Notes: generated by a model not told the origin, from the sequence alone. A stretch of 64,000 nt of DNA from Anolis sagrei (GCF_037176765.1 NC_090034.1:93112500-93176499), one strand, 5' to 3'; positions 44,493-53,276 are shown, numbered from the stretch's first letter. Program-made: numbers and translations.

Positions 44493-47400
44493 GGCCTAGG
44501 ATCAGATTCTTCCAACCTCAGCTGAATCCTCACTTAAGGGAAACACTCACATAGAGAGATTGTTCTTGTCTTACAGATCCACCACAAATTGTACAATTTG
44601 CTGCAGAAATTAGGGACTCAAAGAAAAGTAAGTTTTCTCTGCTTTTGTGCATTTGAACAGTTTTGAAATTCATTAAAAGAAGGGTGAATTTAAAATTTCA
44701 GAATCTTCAAAGTGCAATGGATACCGTTAAAAATAGTCAGCATAAGGCAGTTAATTTGGGATGCAAAGCTTCCTGGCAATAGTGAAAGCAATATTTTTGC
44801 TGTTCCTCTTGAGCCATCTGGCTTCTACTGTACCAAGGCTAGTGAAGTTGACTTCCCAATATATAATTGTAAAAGGGTTGTCAAGTAGTTCTTGTTATTT
44901 TTGTTGTTTTTTGTTTACTGCTGTAAAGCTGAATTCAACTCATAATGACTCCATGAATGAGAAATCTCCAAGTGACCCTAAAGACTAGTTTGCTTGAGTC
45001 TGACCAGGAGAGTTGATGGCCAGAAATCTTGTGATTTTCCATTCATAGGTTTACCATCAATCAAACTTCAACATATGTTAAGCCTATGAAGGAAAAACCT
45101 CTGAGATCCCTGGTCATCAATTATCCAGCTGAGGTCTTGCAGTCTCAAGGACTGTGGCTTTCTTAATGTGTCCAAAGTACTGTATAGTAGCCTCTGACAA
45201 ATCATGCTCTAGAACCCTTTCATTTAACTTTTTAGCATGACATGATATTTTTAGAACCTTTGTCCAGCATTGCATTGAAATGGTTTAATTTTCTTCCGAT
45301 GATGCTTTCATATCCATCCATAAAAATTGGAAATATGAAGAGGTGAATGTATCTGATTTTATATTTAATTATTAATTACTAATTAATTGCTTGTCAGGTT
45401 TTATTGGATTCTTTTCAATTGGTTCAGCTTGAGGATGTGGACAGGATCCTTGGAGAGGTGCGACCCACCACATGCATCCTAGACCCCTGTCCATCCTGGC
45501 TGATAAAAGAAGCCAGAGGGGGTTTGGCAGAGTGGGTGAAGGTGGTGGTTAATGCCTCCTTGCAGGAGGGCAAGATTCCAGCGAGCTTAAAACAAGCTAT
45601 TATCAAACTGCTGTTGAAGAAACCATCACTGGACCCCACTCAATTAGACAACTATCGGCCAGTTTCCAATCTCCCCTATTTGGGCAAAGTCATGGAACGT
45701 GTGGTGGCAGCGCAACTCCAGGGATTTCTGGTAGACACTGATTATCTTGATCCGGCACAGTCTGGCTTTAGACCGGGACATGGAATGGAAACAGCCTTGG
45801 TCGCCTTGGTAGATGATCTTCGCAGGGAGCTAGACAGGGGGAGTGTGTCCCTGTTAGTTCTGCTGGACCTCTCAGCGGCCTTCGGTACCGTCGATCACGG
45901 TATCCTTCTGGGACGCCTCACAGAGATGGGACTTGGGGGTACTGCTTTGCAGTGGCTCCAGTCCTTTCTGGAGGGACGGTCCCAGAAGGTGTTACTGGGT
46001 GACACCTGTTCGGCCCCACAGCCATTGTCATGTGGAGTCCCTCAGGGATCAATTCTGTCCCCAATGTTGTTTAACATCTACATGAAGCCATTGGGGGAGA
46101 TCATTCGGAGTTTCGGACGGCGATGTTATCTCTATGCAGATGATGTCCAGATCTGTCACTCCTTCTCACCTGTCACCAAGGAGGCTGTCCAGACCTTGAA
46201 CCGGTGTCTAGCTGCTGTGTCGGACTGGATGAGAGCTAACAAATTGAAATTAAATCCAGACAAGACAGAGGTCCTACTGGTCAGTCGTAAGGCCGAACAG
46301 GGTATAGGGTTACAGCCTGTACTGGATGGGGTTACACTCCCCCTGAAGTCGCAGGTTCGCAGCTTGGGAGTGATCCTGGATTCACCGCTGAGCCTGGAAC
46401 CCCAGGTCTCGGCGGTGGCCGGGAGAGCTTTTGCGCAATTAAAACTTGTGCACCAGTTGCGCCCGTACCTTGGGAAGTCTGATCTGGCCACGGTGGTCCA
46501 CGCTCTTGTTACATCCCGAATAGACTACTGCAACGCTCTCTACGTGGGGTTGCCCTTGAAGACTGTTCGGAAACTTCAACTAGTCCAGCGAGCGGCAGCC
46601 AGACGGCTCACTGGGGCGACATACAGGGAGCATACCACCCCCCTGCTATGCCAGCTCCACTGGCTGCCGGTTCAGTTCCGAGCACAATTCAAGGTGCTGG
46701 TCTTGACCTATAAAACCCTGTACGGTTCCGGTCCAGTGTATCTGTCCGAACGTATCTCCCGCTACGTCCCACCTCGGAGCTTGAGATCATCTGGGGAGGT
46801 CCTGCTCTCGACCCCACCACTCTCACAAGTGAGGCTGGTGGGGACGAGGAGCAGGGCCTTCTCAGTGGTGGCCCCTCACCTGTGGAACTCACTCCCCGGG
46901 GAAATCAGAGCATCACCATCCCTCCTCTCCTTCAGGAGGAGGGTGAAAACTTGGTTGTGGGACCAGGCCTTTGGGCAACCAGGCAATTAAAGACCAGCAG
47001 GATGGACAAAATGGTATTAAAAGCGGAACTATGAGACAGCAAACACTGACAATGTAAGGGAGGAATTTAGGTTTGTATTGATTTTATTGATTTTATTGAT
47101 TTTTACTGGAATAATGCATGAAGCTGTTAGTAACTGTGAAATTTTACTGTAAGCTGTGATGATTGTTGTGATGCTGGCATCTAATTGTTGCCTTTACTGT
47201 GTAAGCCGCCCTGGGTCCCCTTCGGGGTGAGAAGGGCGGGGTAAAAGAACCCCAAATAAATAAATAAATAAAATACTATAACTATTGTATTGTCTGGTTC
47301 TTCGGAGCCTTTGGAAATCTTAGTCTACTGCAGATTTTTTTAAAAAATACAGAAAATCAGCCAATCTTGGGCCAACCTTGGTGACAGTACATTGTTTAGG

Positions 47401-49293
47401 GATCTCTGTGGCTAGTTTCCTGTCTACATGACTGTCCCTTTGAAATCTTGCAGGTTGGACAATCATCCACAATATTGCTGAAGTTGTGGTTAAAAAAGGC
47501 AACTCTGTCACTTTGCACTGCTTGGGGGATGGTAACCCATCACCCACCATGATTTGGCTGAAGAAATCACAATCCTTGGGAAGACTTCACTTTATAACAG
47601 ATAGGGAATTGAAGCTTGCCAATGTGCAGATATCAGATGTGGGCACATATACATGCAAGGTAAATAACAGCGAGGGCGTTGCCTACACAGACTTCCAACT
47701 TGCTATACAAGGTGAGCGAAACACAGGATTTTCTCTGATGAATGTTTCTCACTTTCATAAAAATTGGTCAGAGATATTCAATCTTGTTATTCAACTTCTC
47801 ACTAGAAAAAGGTGTTTGCGTGGGAGGGGTTCCAGCATAAGTAAAAAAGGAGTGTCAGGGTTTGCCTGGAATAATGCTTCCTTCCTTGAGTAAGACAATA
47901 TTCCTTTACTTTGGTTGTGGTTGCAGTTGTTGTGGAGATTGTTGTCTTCATTGGGTTGTTGTAGGTTTTTTCGGGCTATATGACCATGTTCTAGAGGCAT
48001 TATCTCCTGATGTTTCGCCTGCATCTATGGCAAGTATCTTCAGAGATTGTGAGGTCACCTCACAGGCCTCACAACCTCTGAGGATGCTTGCCATAGATGC
48101 AGGCAAAACGTCAGGAAAGAATGCCTCTAGAACATGGCCATATAGCCCCAAAAAACCTACAACAATCCAGTGATTCTGGCCATGAAAGCCTTCGACAATA
48201 CATTGTCTTCATTGTTGTTGTATGCCTCAAAGCCATATATGACTCATGGTGACCCTGAGTCTATCCTGAGTTCTCTTGGCAAGATTTGTGCAGAGAGGGT
48301 CTTCCAAGGTCACTCAATGGGTTGCCATAACCTTATTCCAATAATACAATTCATTAGCTTAATGTATTGTCAAAGGCTTCCATGGCTGGAATCACTGGGT
48401 TGTTGTAGGTTTTTCGGGCTGTTTGGCCATGTTCTAGAAGCAATTCATTGGCTTGGATAAAGTCTAAAACACAACAGGAGGGAAATATTAATTCAAGATT
48501 AATAGAATGCTGCTATCCAATTTTTCATTCAATCTTACACTTGAATGTTTATGTCCACCCAACTTCAGAAGAATTTCGCATGCTTTAATTTCTTTGGATT
48601 ATATTTTTAAAGCATTCTGCCAATTTTCAGGCTTCTTCTTTAGCTTTATATCTACATTCTTTGTCTGCCTATAGGTCTTGTTTACTCATTGTACACTGTT
48701 TCAGTTTCGATCCATAAATCATGCCCCATGAATCTGGCAGCCCGGTCTCAGATTAAACTGGGACTCTCTTTGCTCTGGGTAAATCATGATGGAGAAATCT
48801 CTCACTTTTTCCCATAAAATATTGTCTGTTGGTTCAGACATTCCCAACAAACACCTCTTTGGTTTTATCTATGATGTTGTAACATAAAATTGATGTTTAA
48901 AATAATTCAATATTTTTAATCATTTCAGAAAGTGGGGACCTCAGCTCTTTTGCTCCATTACTGCTAGTCCTTTGCCTAAACAAGTAAGTGGGGTAATCTC
49001 TGGTTTCACAATCTTCCTTGTAAACCAGTCTGGCTGAAAACTGGGAGAAAATGACCAACTTTGAGTCTTTTCCCCTAGTACTTGGCTGCTTGTTTTGTTT
49101 AAAATTGTCATCATCTCTTTTCAGAGTGCTGCTTTGTTTCTTCTTCTTTTTCGCCATGATTTCCTTTTCCACCCAAAAGAAAGCTCAAGTGAGAATGGGA
49201 GTGACAAAAGATATTAAGAAGCTGCAACCTGCCATGGCTCCAGAAGAAAAAGAAACGGACAGAAAAGAACAGAAAAGAAATGAACAGAAGTAG
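32614..49293 (+). CDS. Siglec-like activating receptor 2 (V-C2-C2, transmembrane lysine)
   Basis: Seven exons: 32614-32674 signal peptide, 33796-34167 V-set, 42197-42496 C2-set, 44577-44627 linker (51 nt), 47454-47711 C2-set, 48929-48983 and 49125-49293 membrane and tail; 421 aa, all junctions in frame. The V-set has [27 protein letters not shown] and YCFRMEK with Arg124 at the sialic-acid site. The second domain ends VPLNVR and the linker starts YPPQIV, as in Siglecs. The third domain has LHC...IWLKK...[12 protein letters not shown]. The membrane span is [10 protein letters not shown]366[12 protein letters not shown]. The cytoplasmic tail is about 40 residues, very rich in K and E, with no tyrosine, hence no ITIM or ITAM. 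It would need a DAP12-like partner. The introns have grown with L1, L2, LTR and mariner insertions. Expression is inferred, not shown. Confidence 0.94.
32690..33715 (-). mobile_element. L2 3' portion in intron 1 of Siglec gene 2, split by L1
   Basis: A (TTTA)n start at 32690, then AGAGGGACTCAGACTGGC. Later come CACCACAGAAAAGACCCTGTC and, after the L1, 'cagcaccttgaattgtgctaagaagctaattggcagccagtggagctgg', all antisense L2. The L1 fragment at 33130-33519 interrupts it. Confidence 0.8.
33130..33519 (-). mobile_element. L1 3'-end insertion with 12-bp TSD
   Basis: Antisense L1 3' terminus (compare 9160-9545: the reverse complement of TTGTTGAAGAAAAATACAGG and TGGGATAATCTCCAT is visible at 33460-33515). 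Poly-T lies at the 33130 side. The duplication TCTCCGGAAGAT flanks it (33118-33129 and 33520-33531). A CA-repeat lies inside at about 33315-33341. Confidence 0.85.
34168..34961. other. Intron 2 of Siglec-like gene 2, proximal part
   Basis: Paralogous to 17126-17800 at the start (AAGGACATCTGCCTCC, CTTCAAGGGAAA). Nothing else recognised to about 34960. Confidence 0.5.
34962..35391. repeat. Unclassified interspersed repeat candidate
   Basis: Starts TTTGTCGTGTCAGGAACGAACCC and includes TGGTCTGTGGTTTGCTCTTC and TTTGGTATCAGCCATTGATTG. It looks like mobile-element sequence abutting a 5'-truncated mariner, but I cannot name the family. Confidence 0.35.
35392..35746 (+). mobile_element. Mariner transposase N-terminal part (left arm of foldback)
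   Basis: The plus strand encodes [55 protein letters not shown] and [15 protein letters not shown], the paired-type HTH region of a mariner transposase, continuing [13 protein letters not shown]. The DDD catalytic core is absent. At about 35746 the sequence turns back into the opposite strand. Confidence 0.88.
35642..35900. repeat. 259-bp direct repeat, left copy (flanks the L1)
   Basis: ACATTCCAGGCATAATCGG through CCACCTCAACATCTT. It is the same length and nearly the same sequence as 41557-41815: I count six differences, all transitions. It begins in the plus arm of the mariner and ends in the minus arm. Confidence 0.9.
35901..41556 (-). mobile_element. 5'-truncated L1 LINE (ORF1 part, ORF2, 3' end)
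   Basis: Antisense in intron 2 of Siglec-like gene 2. The 3' end is at 35901 (AATAAAAATTAATTAAAAAC on the minus strand). ORF1: a coiled-coil segment ([20 protein letters not shown]) from 41556, then [20 protein letters not shown] further on. ORF2: endonuclease ([21 protein letters not shown]), RT with [56 protein letters not shown] and [13 protein letters not shown], then the C-terminal cysteine region ([18 protein letters not shown]) and TAARIVLA. The frame is split into at least four pieces (40468-40169, 40154-38592, 38535-37735, 37728-37168), and the 5' end falls inside ORF1, so it is dead. A solo LTR sits in the ORF2 C-terminus. Confidence 0.93.
36380..37102 (+). mobile_element. Solo LTR fossil, copy 3, inside the L1
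   Basis: A 723-bp unit from TGTTCCGTCTCCC to GTAACGGCACA, flanked by the 5-bp duplication TGCCA (36375-36379 and 37103-37107). It carries an AATAAA-containing region near 36954 and a GATA run at about 36799-36825. The interrupted L1 codons (…ARIVLA / ARKWK…) resume exactly at the duplication. It is related to 27919-28681. Confidence 0.88.
41557..42148 (-). mobile_element. Mariner right arm (minus strand) with terminal inverted repeat
   Basis: 41557-41815 is the right copy of the 259-bp repeat. Beyond it the minus strand encodes [18 protein letters not shown] and the mariner 5' UTR. It ends near 42148 in a mariner-like terminus (reverse complement TTGTATGAGGTTTGAATGAA). Together with 35392-35746 it forms a tail-to-tail foldback of two mariner 5' halves. 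The frame is interrupted. Confidence 0.8.
42497..43309. other. Intron 3 of Siglec-like gene 2, proximal part
   Basis: Paralogous to 20450-20820 and 21590-22110 of gene 1: TTTCATTCCCTACATATCAG, TGGAACAGG context, GTGTGTGTATGTGTG, CCTCAAGATGATGAAATGGC. The gene 1 copy has an extra Sauria SINE and L1 piece, so those inserted after the duplication. Confidence 0.55.
43310..43580 (+). mobile_element. tRNA-derived SINE with poly-C tract
   Basis: GCTTAGCACAGCAGGATAAACC, CGATCGAAAGGTCAGTAGTTCC, TTTAGCCCCAGCTCCCCTGCC, ATATGAGTAGATAAATAGGTACC. A C-run occupies 43560-43577. Confidence 0.8.
43640..43775 (+). mobile_element. L2-type 3' tail
   Basis: GGTAAGCCGCTCCGAGTCCC, then CTTCGTGGTGAGTAGGGCAG, then ATAAATACTGTAAATAAAC and a (AAAT)n end. 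Confidence 0.8.
43776..44576. other. Intron 3 of Siglec-like gene 2, distal part
   Basis: Matches 22250-22440 of gene 1 (GAAGTCTGT, CACCTTGGAGAACTCCTTTA) and ends with a (GT)n(GA)n microsatellite (about 44449-44491), then the acceptor of the linker exon. Confidence 0.5.
44925..45385 (-). mobile_element. BovB/RTE 3' fragment in intron 4 (Siglec gene 2)
   Basis: GCTGAATTCAACTCATAATG, GAATGAGAAATCTCC, 'gtcttgcagtctcaaggactgtggctttcttaatgtgtccaaagtac', CAATTATCCAGCTGAGG. Same element, orientation and intron as 24395-24960, so it predates the gene duplication. Confidence 0.65.
45386..47275 (+). mobile_element. L2-clade LINE with long open RT frame
   Basis: 45404-46990 encodes 528 uninterrupted residues of an L2/CR1-type polyprotein: [47 protein letters not shown] (catalytic Asp kept, the following FDT is FGT), [25 protein letters not shown], and the C-terminal region [40 protein letters not shown]. 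The endonuclease part is missing (5' truncation). The 3' tail reads AAGCCGCCCTGGGTCCCCTT, GGGTGAGAAGGGCGGGG and (AAAT)n. It sits in intron 4 of Siglec-like gene 2, absent from gene 1, and its open frame shows it is young. No function for the host is implied. Confidence 0.95.
47940..48205. mobile_element. Penelope family-2 end, head-to-head palindrome
   Basis: Minus arm 47952-48050 (CTCCTGATGTTTCGCCTGC) and plus arm 48058-48205 (CTGAGGATGCTTGCCATAG, GCAGGCAAAACGTCAGG) meet around a 'gaggtcacctcacaggcctc' centre. The right end is CTGGCCATGAAAGCCTTCGAC. Confidence 0.85.
48370..48445 (-). mobile_element. Penelope family-2 end, truncated
   Basis: TCAAAGGCTTCCATGGCTGG through GGGTTGTTGTAGGTTTTTCG and GGCCATGTTCTAGAAGCA, then it stops. 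Confidence 0.8.
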
Positions 49294-49439
49294 TGGAAGC
49301 ACCGCCAGCATTTGAAAGAATTGTATTCTCTCTACTGCCTTCTTAAAACGTCCCTATAACAAAAGCTGAGGAATGGGATGGACTTGATTTTTGTTGCTAC
49401 AAATCTTAGCACACTTTAAGTTTGTTTGTTTCTTTCAAA

Positions 49440-49445
49440 AATAAA
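49440..49445 (+). promoter_or_regulatory. Polyadenylation signal of Siglec-like gene 2
   Basis: AATAAA 147 bp after the stop, in the context AAAAATAAAAGCAC, like gene 1. Confidence 0.75.
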
Positions 49446-49449
49446 AGCA

Positions 49450-50174
49450 CTTGGAAAAATTACATTTATCAGAGAAAAGGTTTCACTGGATTGGAAGTTA
49501 GTACTTAAATGTGTGTGGATTTTAATGCATTAAAAACAATTTCACAAAAAAATTCTTCAAAATGAAAACGAATTATTGCAGAAAGTGGCATGCAGTTAGC
49601 CCTCTACTTTCATTGGGGACCCTTCCAGACAGTACCTTTATCCCAGGAGCTTCTGCAGTGAACAGGAGGGTGGCCAGACGCTGTTCCCTGTAAACACGGA
49701 AGCAATCGCTATAAATGGCAAAAAACGTGCGATTTCCAGATTTGGGGAATATCATGGTTTTGAGCCAAATATGTGCATCTTCACATGTCTGTATGTCCCT
49801 GCACTCGGAAATCACAGGATTTCTTTTTATCTAGGTTTGTTCCTGGGTTTTAGATGCTTGTTCCTGATTGGTCGGTTCATAAAAAGAAGATGGCACTTGA
49901 GTAGAATGAAAAAGTTTTGTTTTTGTGCCAGAAACTTTGTGAAATGTCTGGGCAGAACAATGAATGGGACTTTTGCAGTGGTTTGAGTTATCACATATCC
50001 ACATCTTGCGTTTTCTAAAAATACTACTGCAATTTCCAATGGAAGTCCTGCAGCAGCCATCTTGGGATCCTCTAAATCTTGCAGCAAAGCATCAAGTCTG
50101 GACACCAGAGGCAGAAATGCCGGGACCAACAGGTCTGTATGTGATCCTACTCTGACGTCCAGGAATTTTTTGCC
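49450..50174. other. Intergenic, unclassified
   Basis: No gene. The stretch 49600-50130 (CCCTTCCAGACAGTACC, CGATTTCCAGATTTGGGGAA, TTTTTGTGCCAGAAAC) continues beyond a PLE insertion near 50810-50940 and 51265-51330 (AAAACCTGTGATTTAGT and AAACCCCGTGATTTAGTGCTGTCTGGAAG). It may be one older mobile element with nested PLE and MITE insertions. Confidence 0.4.
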
Positions 50175-50780
50175 CTGTCGAAGGCTTTCATGGGTTGTTG
50201 TAGGTTTTTTCGGGCTATAGGGCCATGTTCAAGAGGCATTCTCTCCTGACATATTGCCTGCATCTATGGCAAGCATCCTCAGAGGTAGTGAGGTCTGTTG
50301 GAACTAGGAAAAGGGGTTTATATATCTGTGGAAAGACCAGAGGGTGTTTTCCCTCTGCTGTTTTGCTGTTTTAATTTTAGAGTTTTTTAATACTGGTAGC
50401 CAGATTTTGTTCATTTTCATGGTTTCCTCCTTTCTGTTGAAATTGTCCACATGCTAGTGGATTTCAATGGCTTCTCAAAACAGCAGAGAGAAAACAATCA
50501 GGGGCATCTAATCACCTCTCAACAAAAGATTGCTCCAGGCACTTCCAGGCTATCAAATGCTAATCAAGGTGGTGAGTTGAAACATTCACACCTAGCTCCA
50601 GCAGACAAGAGTCCTTTGTCCCACCCTGGTCTTTCCACAGATATATAAACCCTTTTTCCTAGTTCCAACAGACCTCACTACCTCTGAGGATGCTTGCCAT
50701 AGATGCAGGCGAAACGTCAGGAGAGAATGCCTCTAGAACATGGTCATATAGCCTGAAAAAAACCTACAACAACCCATTTT
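50175..50780. mobile_element. Short Penelope family-2 copy with inverted ends
   Basis: The left end is minus-oriented (TCGAAGGCTTTCATGGG, GGTTTTTTCGGGCTATAGGG, GCAAGCATCCTCAGAGG). The right end is plus-oriented (CCACAGATATATAAACCC, CTCTGAGGATGCTTGCCATA, GCAGGCGAAACGTCAGGAG). Between them are PLE 3'-UTR landmarks (CTAATCAAGGTGG, ACATTCACACCTAGCTCC). No coding part survives. Confidence 0.85.
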
Positions 50781-50973
50781 TTGCCCTGTTTAAAACCTGT
50801 GATTTAGTAAAAAGTGAAAGATTTATACGATTTGAAGAGAAACCAGAGTTAGCACGACACGGAGAAGGAGATTCGGGAGTCAACAACAACCCCCCACCTC
50901 AACTTTCCAACTCTGATCCCATTCCCCCTGACCCGTTGTTATTCCTGCACGTCCCCAATCTTTCCTGCTAGAT

Positions 50974-51108
50974 CAGTGGTTCTCAACCTGGGGTCTCCAG
51001 ATGTTTTTGGCCTACAATTCCCAGAAATCCTAACAGCTGGTAAACTGGCTGGGATTTCTGGGAGTTGTAGGCCAAAAACATCCGGGGACCCAAGGTTGAG
51101 AACCACTG
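50974..51108. mobile_element. hAT MITE, copy 3
   Basis: CAGTGGTTCTCAACCTGGGG to AGGTTGAGAACCACTG, with the duplication TGCTAGAT at 50966-50973 and 51109-51116. Confidence 0.92.
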
Positions 51109-51439
51109 TGCTAGATATTTCCCTTAATTTCCCCCTTCCCACCAGATCCTCAGTTTTTACCCGCTGGACCCTACCCTTTTATCCCAAGACACACCTCCCC
51201 CAAGTTTTTATTACTGTAAACACTGAAATGCATTCAATAAAAAAAATTATTTTAAAAAACCCCGTGATTTAGTGCTGTCTGGAAGTTGGGGATACAGGAT
51301 AAAAATGGGGAAATCATGAATACTGCACCCCCCACATGCACATGTTATTTCTTTTCTTTTCCTGAGAGAGAGAGAAGACATCTTTAATGAGTCTCCAATC
51401 TGTTATGCCCTCTCCAATTCTTGGAAGATGCATCTACAC

Positions 51440-51791
51440 CAGGGGTCCTCAAACTTTTTAAACAGAGGGCCAGGTCACAGTCCCTCAAACTGTTGAAGGG
51501 CTGGATTAGAATTTGAAAAAAAATGAATGAATTCCTATGCACACTGCACATTTCTTATTTGTAATGCACAAAAACACTTAAAACAATACAATGAAGAACA
51601 ATTTTAACAAATATAAACTTATTAGTATTTCAATGGGAAGTGTGGGCCTGCTTTTGGCTGATGAGATAGGATTGTTGTTGTTGTTGTGTGCTTTCAAGTC
51701 GTTTCAGACTTAAGTTGACTCTAAGCAAAGGCCAGGTAATTAACCTTGGAGGGCCGTATTCGGCCCTAGGGCTTTAGTTTGAGGACCCCTG
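51440..51791. mobile_element. hAT MITE, sister of 4075-4437
   Basis: CAGGGGTCCTCAAACTTTTT to AGTTTGAGGACCCCTG. The perfect duplication ATCTACAC lies at 51432-51439 and 51792-51799, placed at the edge of another MITE. Confidence 0.93.
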
Positions 51792-51956
51792 ATCTACACT
51801 ATAGAATGAATGCAGTCTGACACTATTCTAACCCCCATGACCCAATGCAATGAAATCCTTTGGTAAAATTCCAACTCCCATGATTCCGTAACACTGAGTC
51901 ATGGCTGTTAAAGTGATGTCCAACTTATTTCATTCTATAGTGTGGATGCAGTCGGA
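51792..51956. mobile_element. MITE related to 7400-7640
   Basis: CTACACTATAGAATGAATGC to ATTCTATAGTGTGGATGC inverted ends, with an internal CATGACCCAATGC / AGTCATGGCTGTTAAAGTG. The hAT at 51440 inserted in its left end. Confidence 0.75.
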
Positions 51957-51959
51957 ATC

Positions 51960-52075
51960 CTATGAACAGACCTCACAACCTCTGAGGATGCCTGCCATAG
52001 ATGCAGGCGAAATATCAGGAGAGAATGCTTCTAGAACATGACCATACAGCCCGAAAAACCTACAACAACCCTCTG
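51960..52075 (+). mobile_element. Penelope family-2 end
   Basis: CAGACCTCACAACCTCTGAGG, ATGCCTGCCATAGATGCAGG, CGAAATATCAGGAGAGAATG, CAGCCCGAAAAACCTACAAC. Confidence 0.85.
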
Positions 52076-52419
52076 AACAGTGTTAGAAAATTTTGTATCC
52101 ATTAATTACACGTATAACCTTTGATTCAATGGGCTCAAAGAAGCATGCCTTCTCACAGTTTCATACACATAACATTCTTGTGGGGGAGTTCAAATAGAAA
52201 GTATTCTACCTGAAAGTCATTCAGTGAGATTCAAGGCTCACAAGGAACTAAAAGTGACATTATTCCCAGTTCTTTCGAAGACTGGGGCCACCATTCTGAA
52301 ACAAAAAAGCAGTACGTTTTATAATGATTAGCCCATCGGCCGTATCAAAACACTTGACAAACACATTTAACACATACAACATGCAACATACAGTACAACA
52401 AAAGTTAAAATAAACAAGC

Positions 52420-52615
52420 TGTAAATTGCAGCAATCATATGTTTCATGCTTATGTCGATGTTTGATGTTTTTATAGTTTTAATCTACAGTTATATGTTAT
52501 TGATTTAGATATGTGATTTTTTAAAATATATGTGAGGCATTGCATTTGCCATTTATTATGTTGTAAACCACTCTGAGTCCCCCCAGAAGTGAGAAAAGTG
52601 GTATAGAAATGCAGC
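52420..52615 (+). mobile_element. L2-type 3' tail
   Basis: GTTGTAAACCACTCTGAGTCCCC, then GTGAGAAAAGTGGTATAGAAATGC. Confidence 0.65.
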
Positions 52616-53276
52616 ACTGCCCAAACATGAATCAAGGAACATAAAAGGCACTACAGACTACTTCAACCAGAGAAGTCAGCCAAAGCAGAGCACCTGATGA
52701 ACCAACTTGGACATAGCATATTATTTGAGAACACAGAAATACTGAACCACTCTAACAACCACTATGTCAGACTACACAGAGAAGCCATTGAAATCCACAA
52801 GCAGGTGGACAATTTAAACAGAAAGGAGAAAACTATGGAAATGAACAAAATCTGGCTACCAGTATTCAAAAACTCTAAAATCAGGACAGTAAATAAAGAA
52901 CAACACTCAAAAACAGGGGAATTCCAGACAAGAAACAACCAGAGCCAGATAACACCTCCCAATAAAGGATTCCCCCAGGCAGTAAGAAGCCAGACCTTGA
53001 AACTGCTAGGTCATTATATGCTAATCAAGGTGGCCAATTGCAACATTCACACCTACCTAAAACAGACAAGATTTCTTTCTCCCACCCTGGACATTCCACA
53101 GATATATAAATCCCATTTTTCTAGTTTCCTACAGACCTCAAAACCTCTGAGGATGCCTGCAATAGATGCAGAGGAAATGTCAAGAGAGAATGCTTCTGAA
53201 ACATGCCCATCCAGCCTGGAAAACTCACAACAACCCAGTGATTCCAGCCATGAAAGCCTTCACCAATACATTGCTC
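52616..53276 (+). mobile_element. Penelope-like element family 2: endonuclease C-terminus and 3' end
   Basis: 52630-52935 encodes the C-terminal part of a PLE protein: IKEHKRHYRLLQPEKSAKAE, HLMNQLGHSILFENTEIL, LHREAIEIHKQVDNLNRK and IWLPVF. A 3' region follows with TATA-like CCACAGATATATAAATCCC, a hammerhead-like block (about 53144-53190) and the family terminus CATGAAAGCCTTCACCAATAC. This copy identifies the many short 'gaggatgc...gaaacgtcagg' repeats in the window as PLE ends. It is 5'-truncated and degraded. Confidence 0.88.

Larger units (their letters stand above)
47712..48928. other. Intron 5 of Siglec-like gene 2
   Basis: Contains a PLE palindrome (47940-48205), a BovB-like piece (48205-48345: GCCATATATGACTCATGGTGACCC), a truncated PLE end (48373-48442) and unique sequence matching gene 1 intron 5. 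Confidence 0.55.

Noticed and set aside
45404-46990. 528-aa frame as a host gene
   Set aside because: It is the reverse transcriptase of an L2 LINE with the family 3' tail, not a cellular gene.
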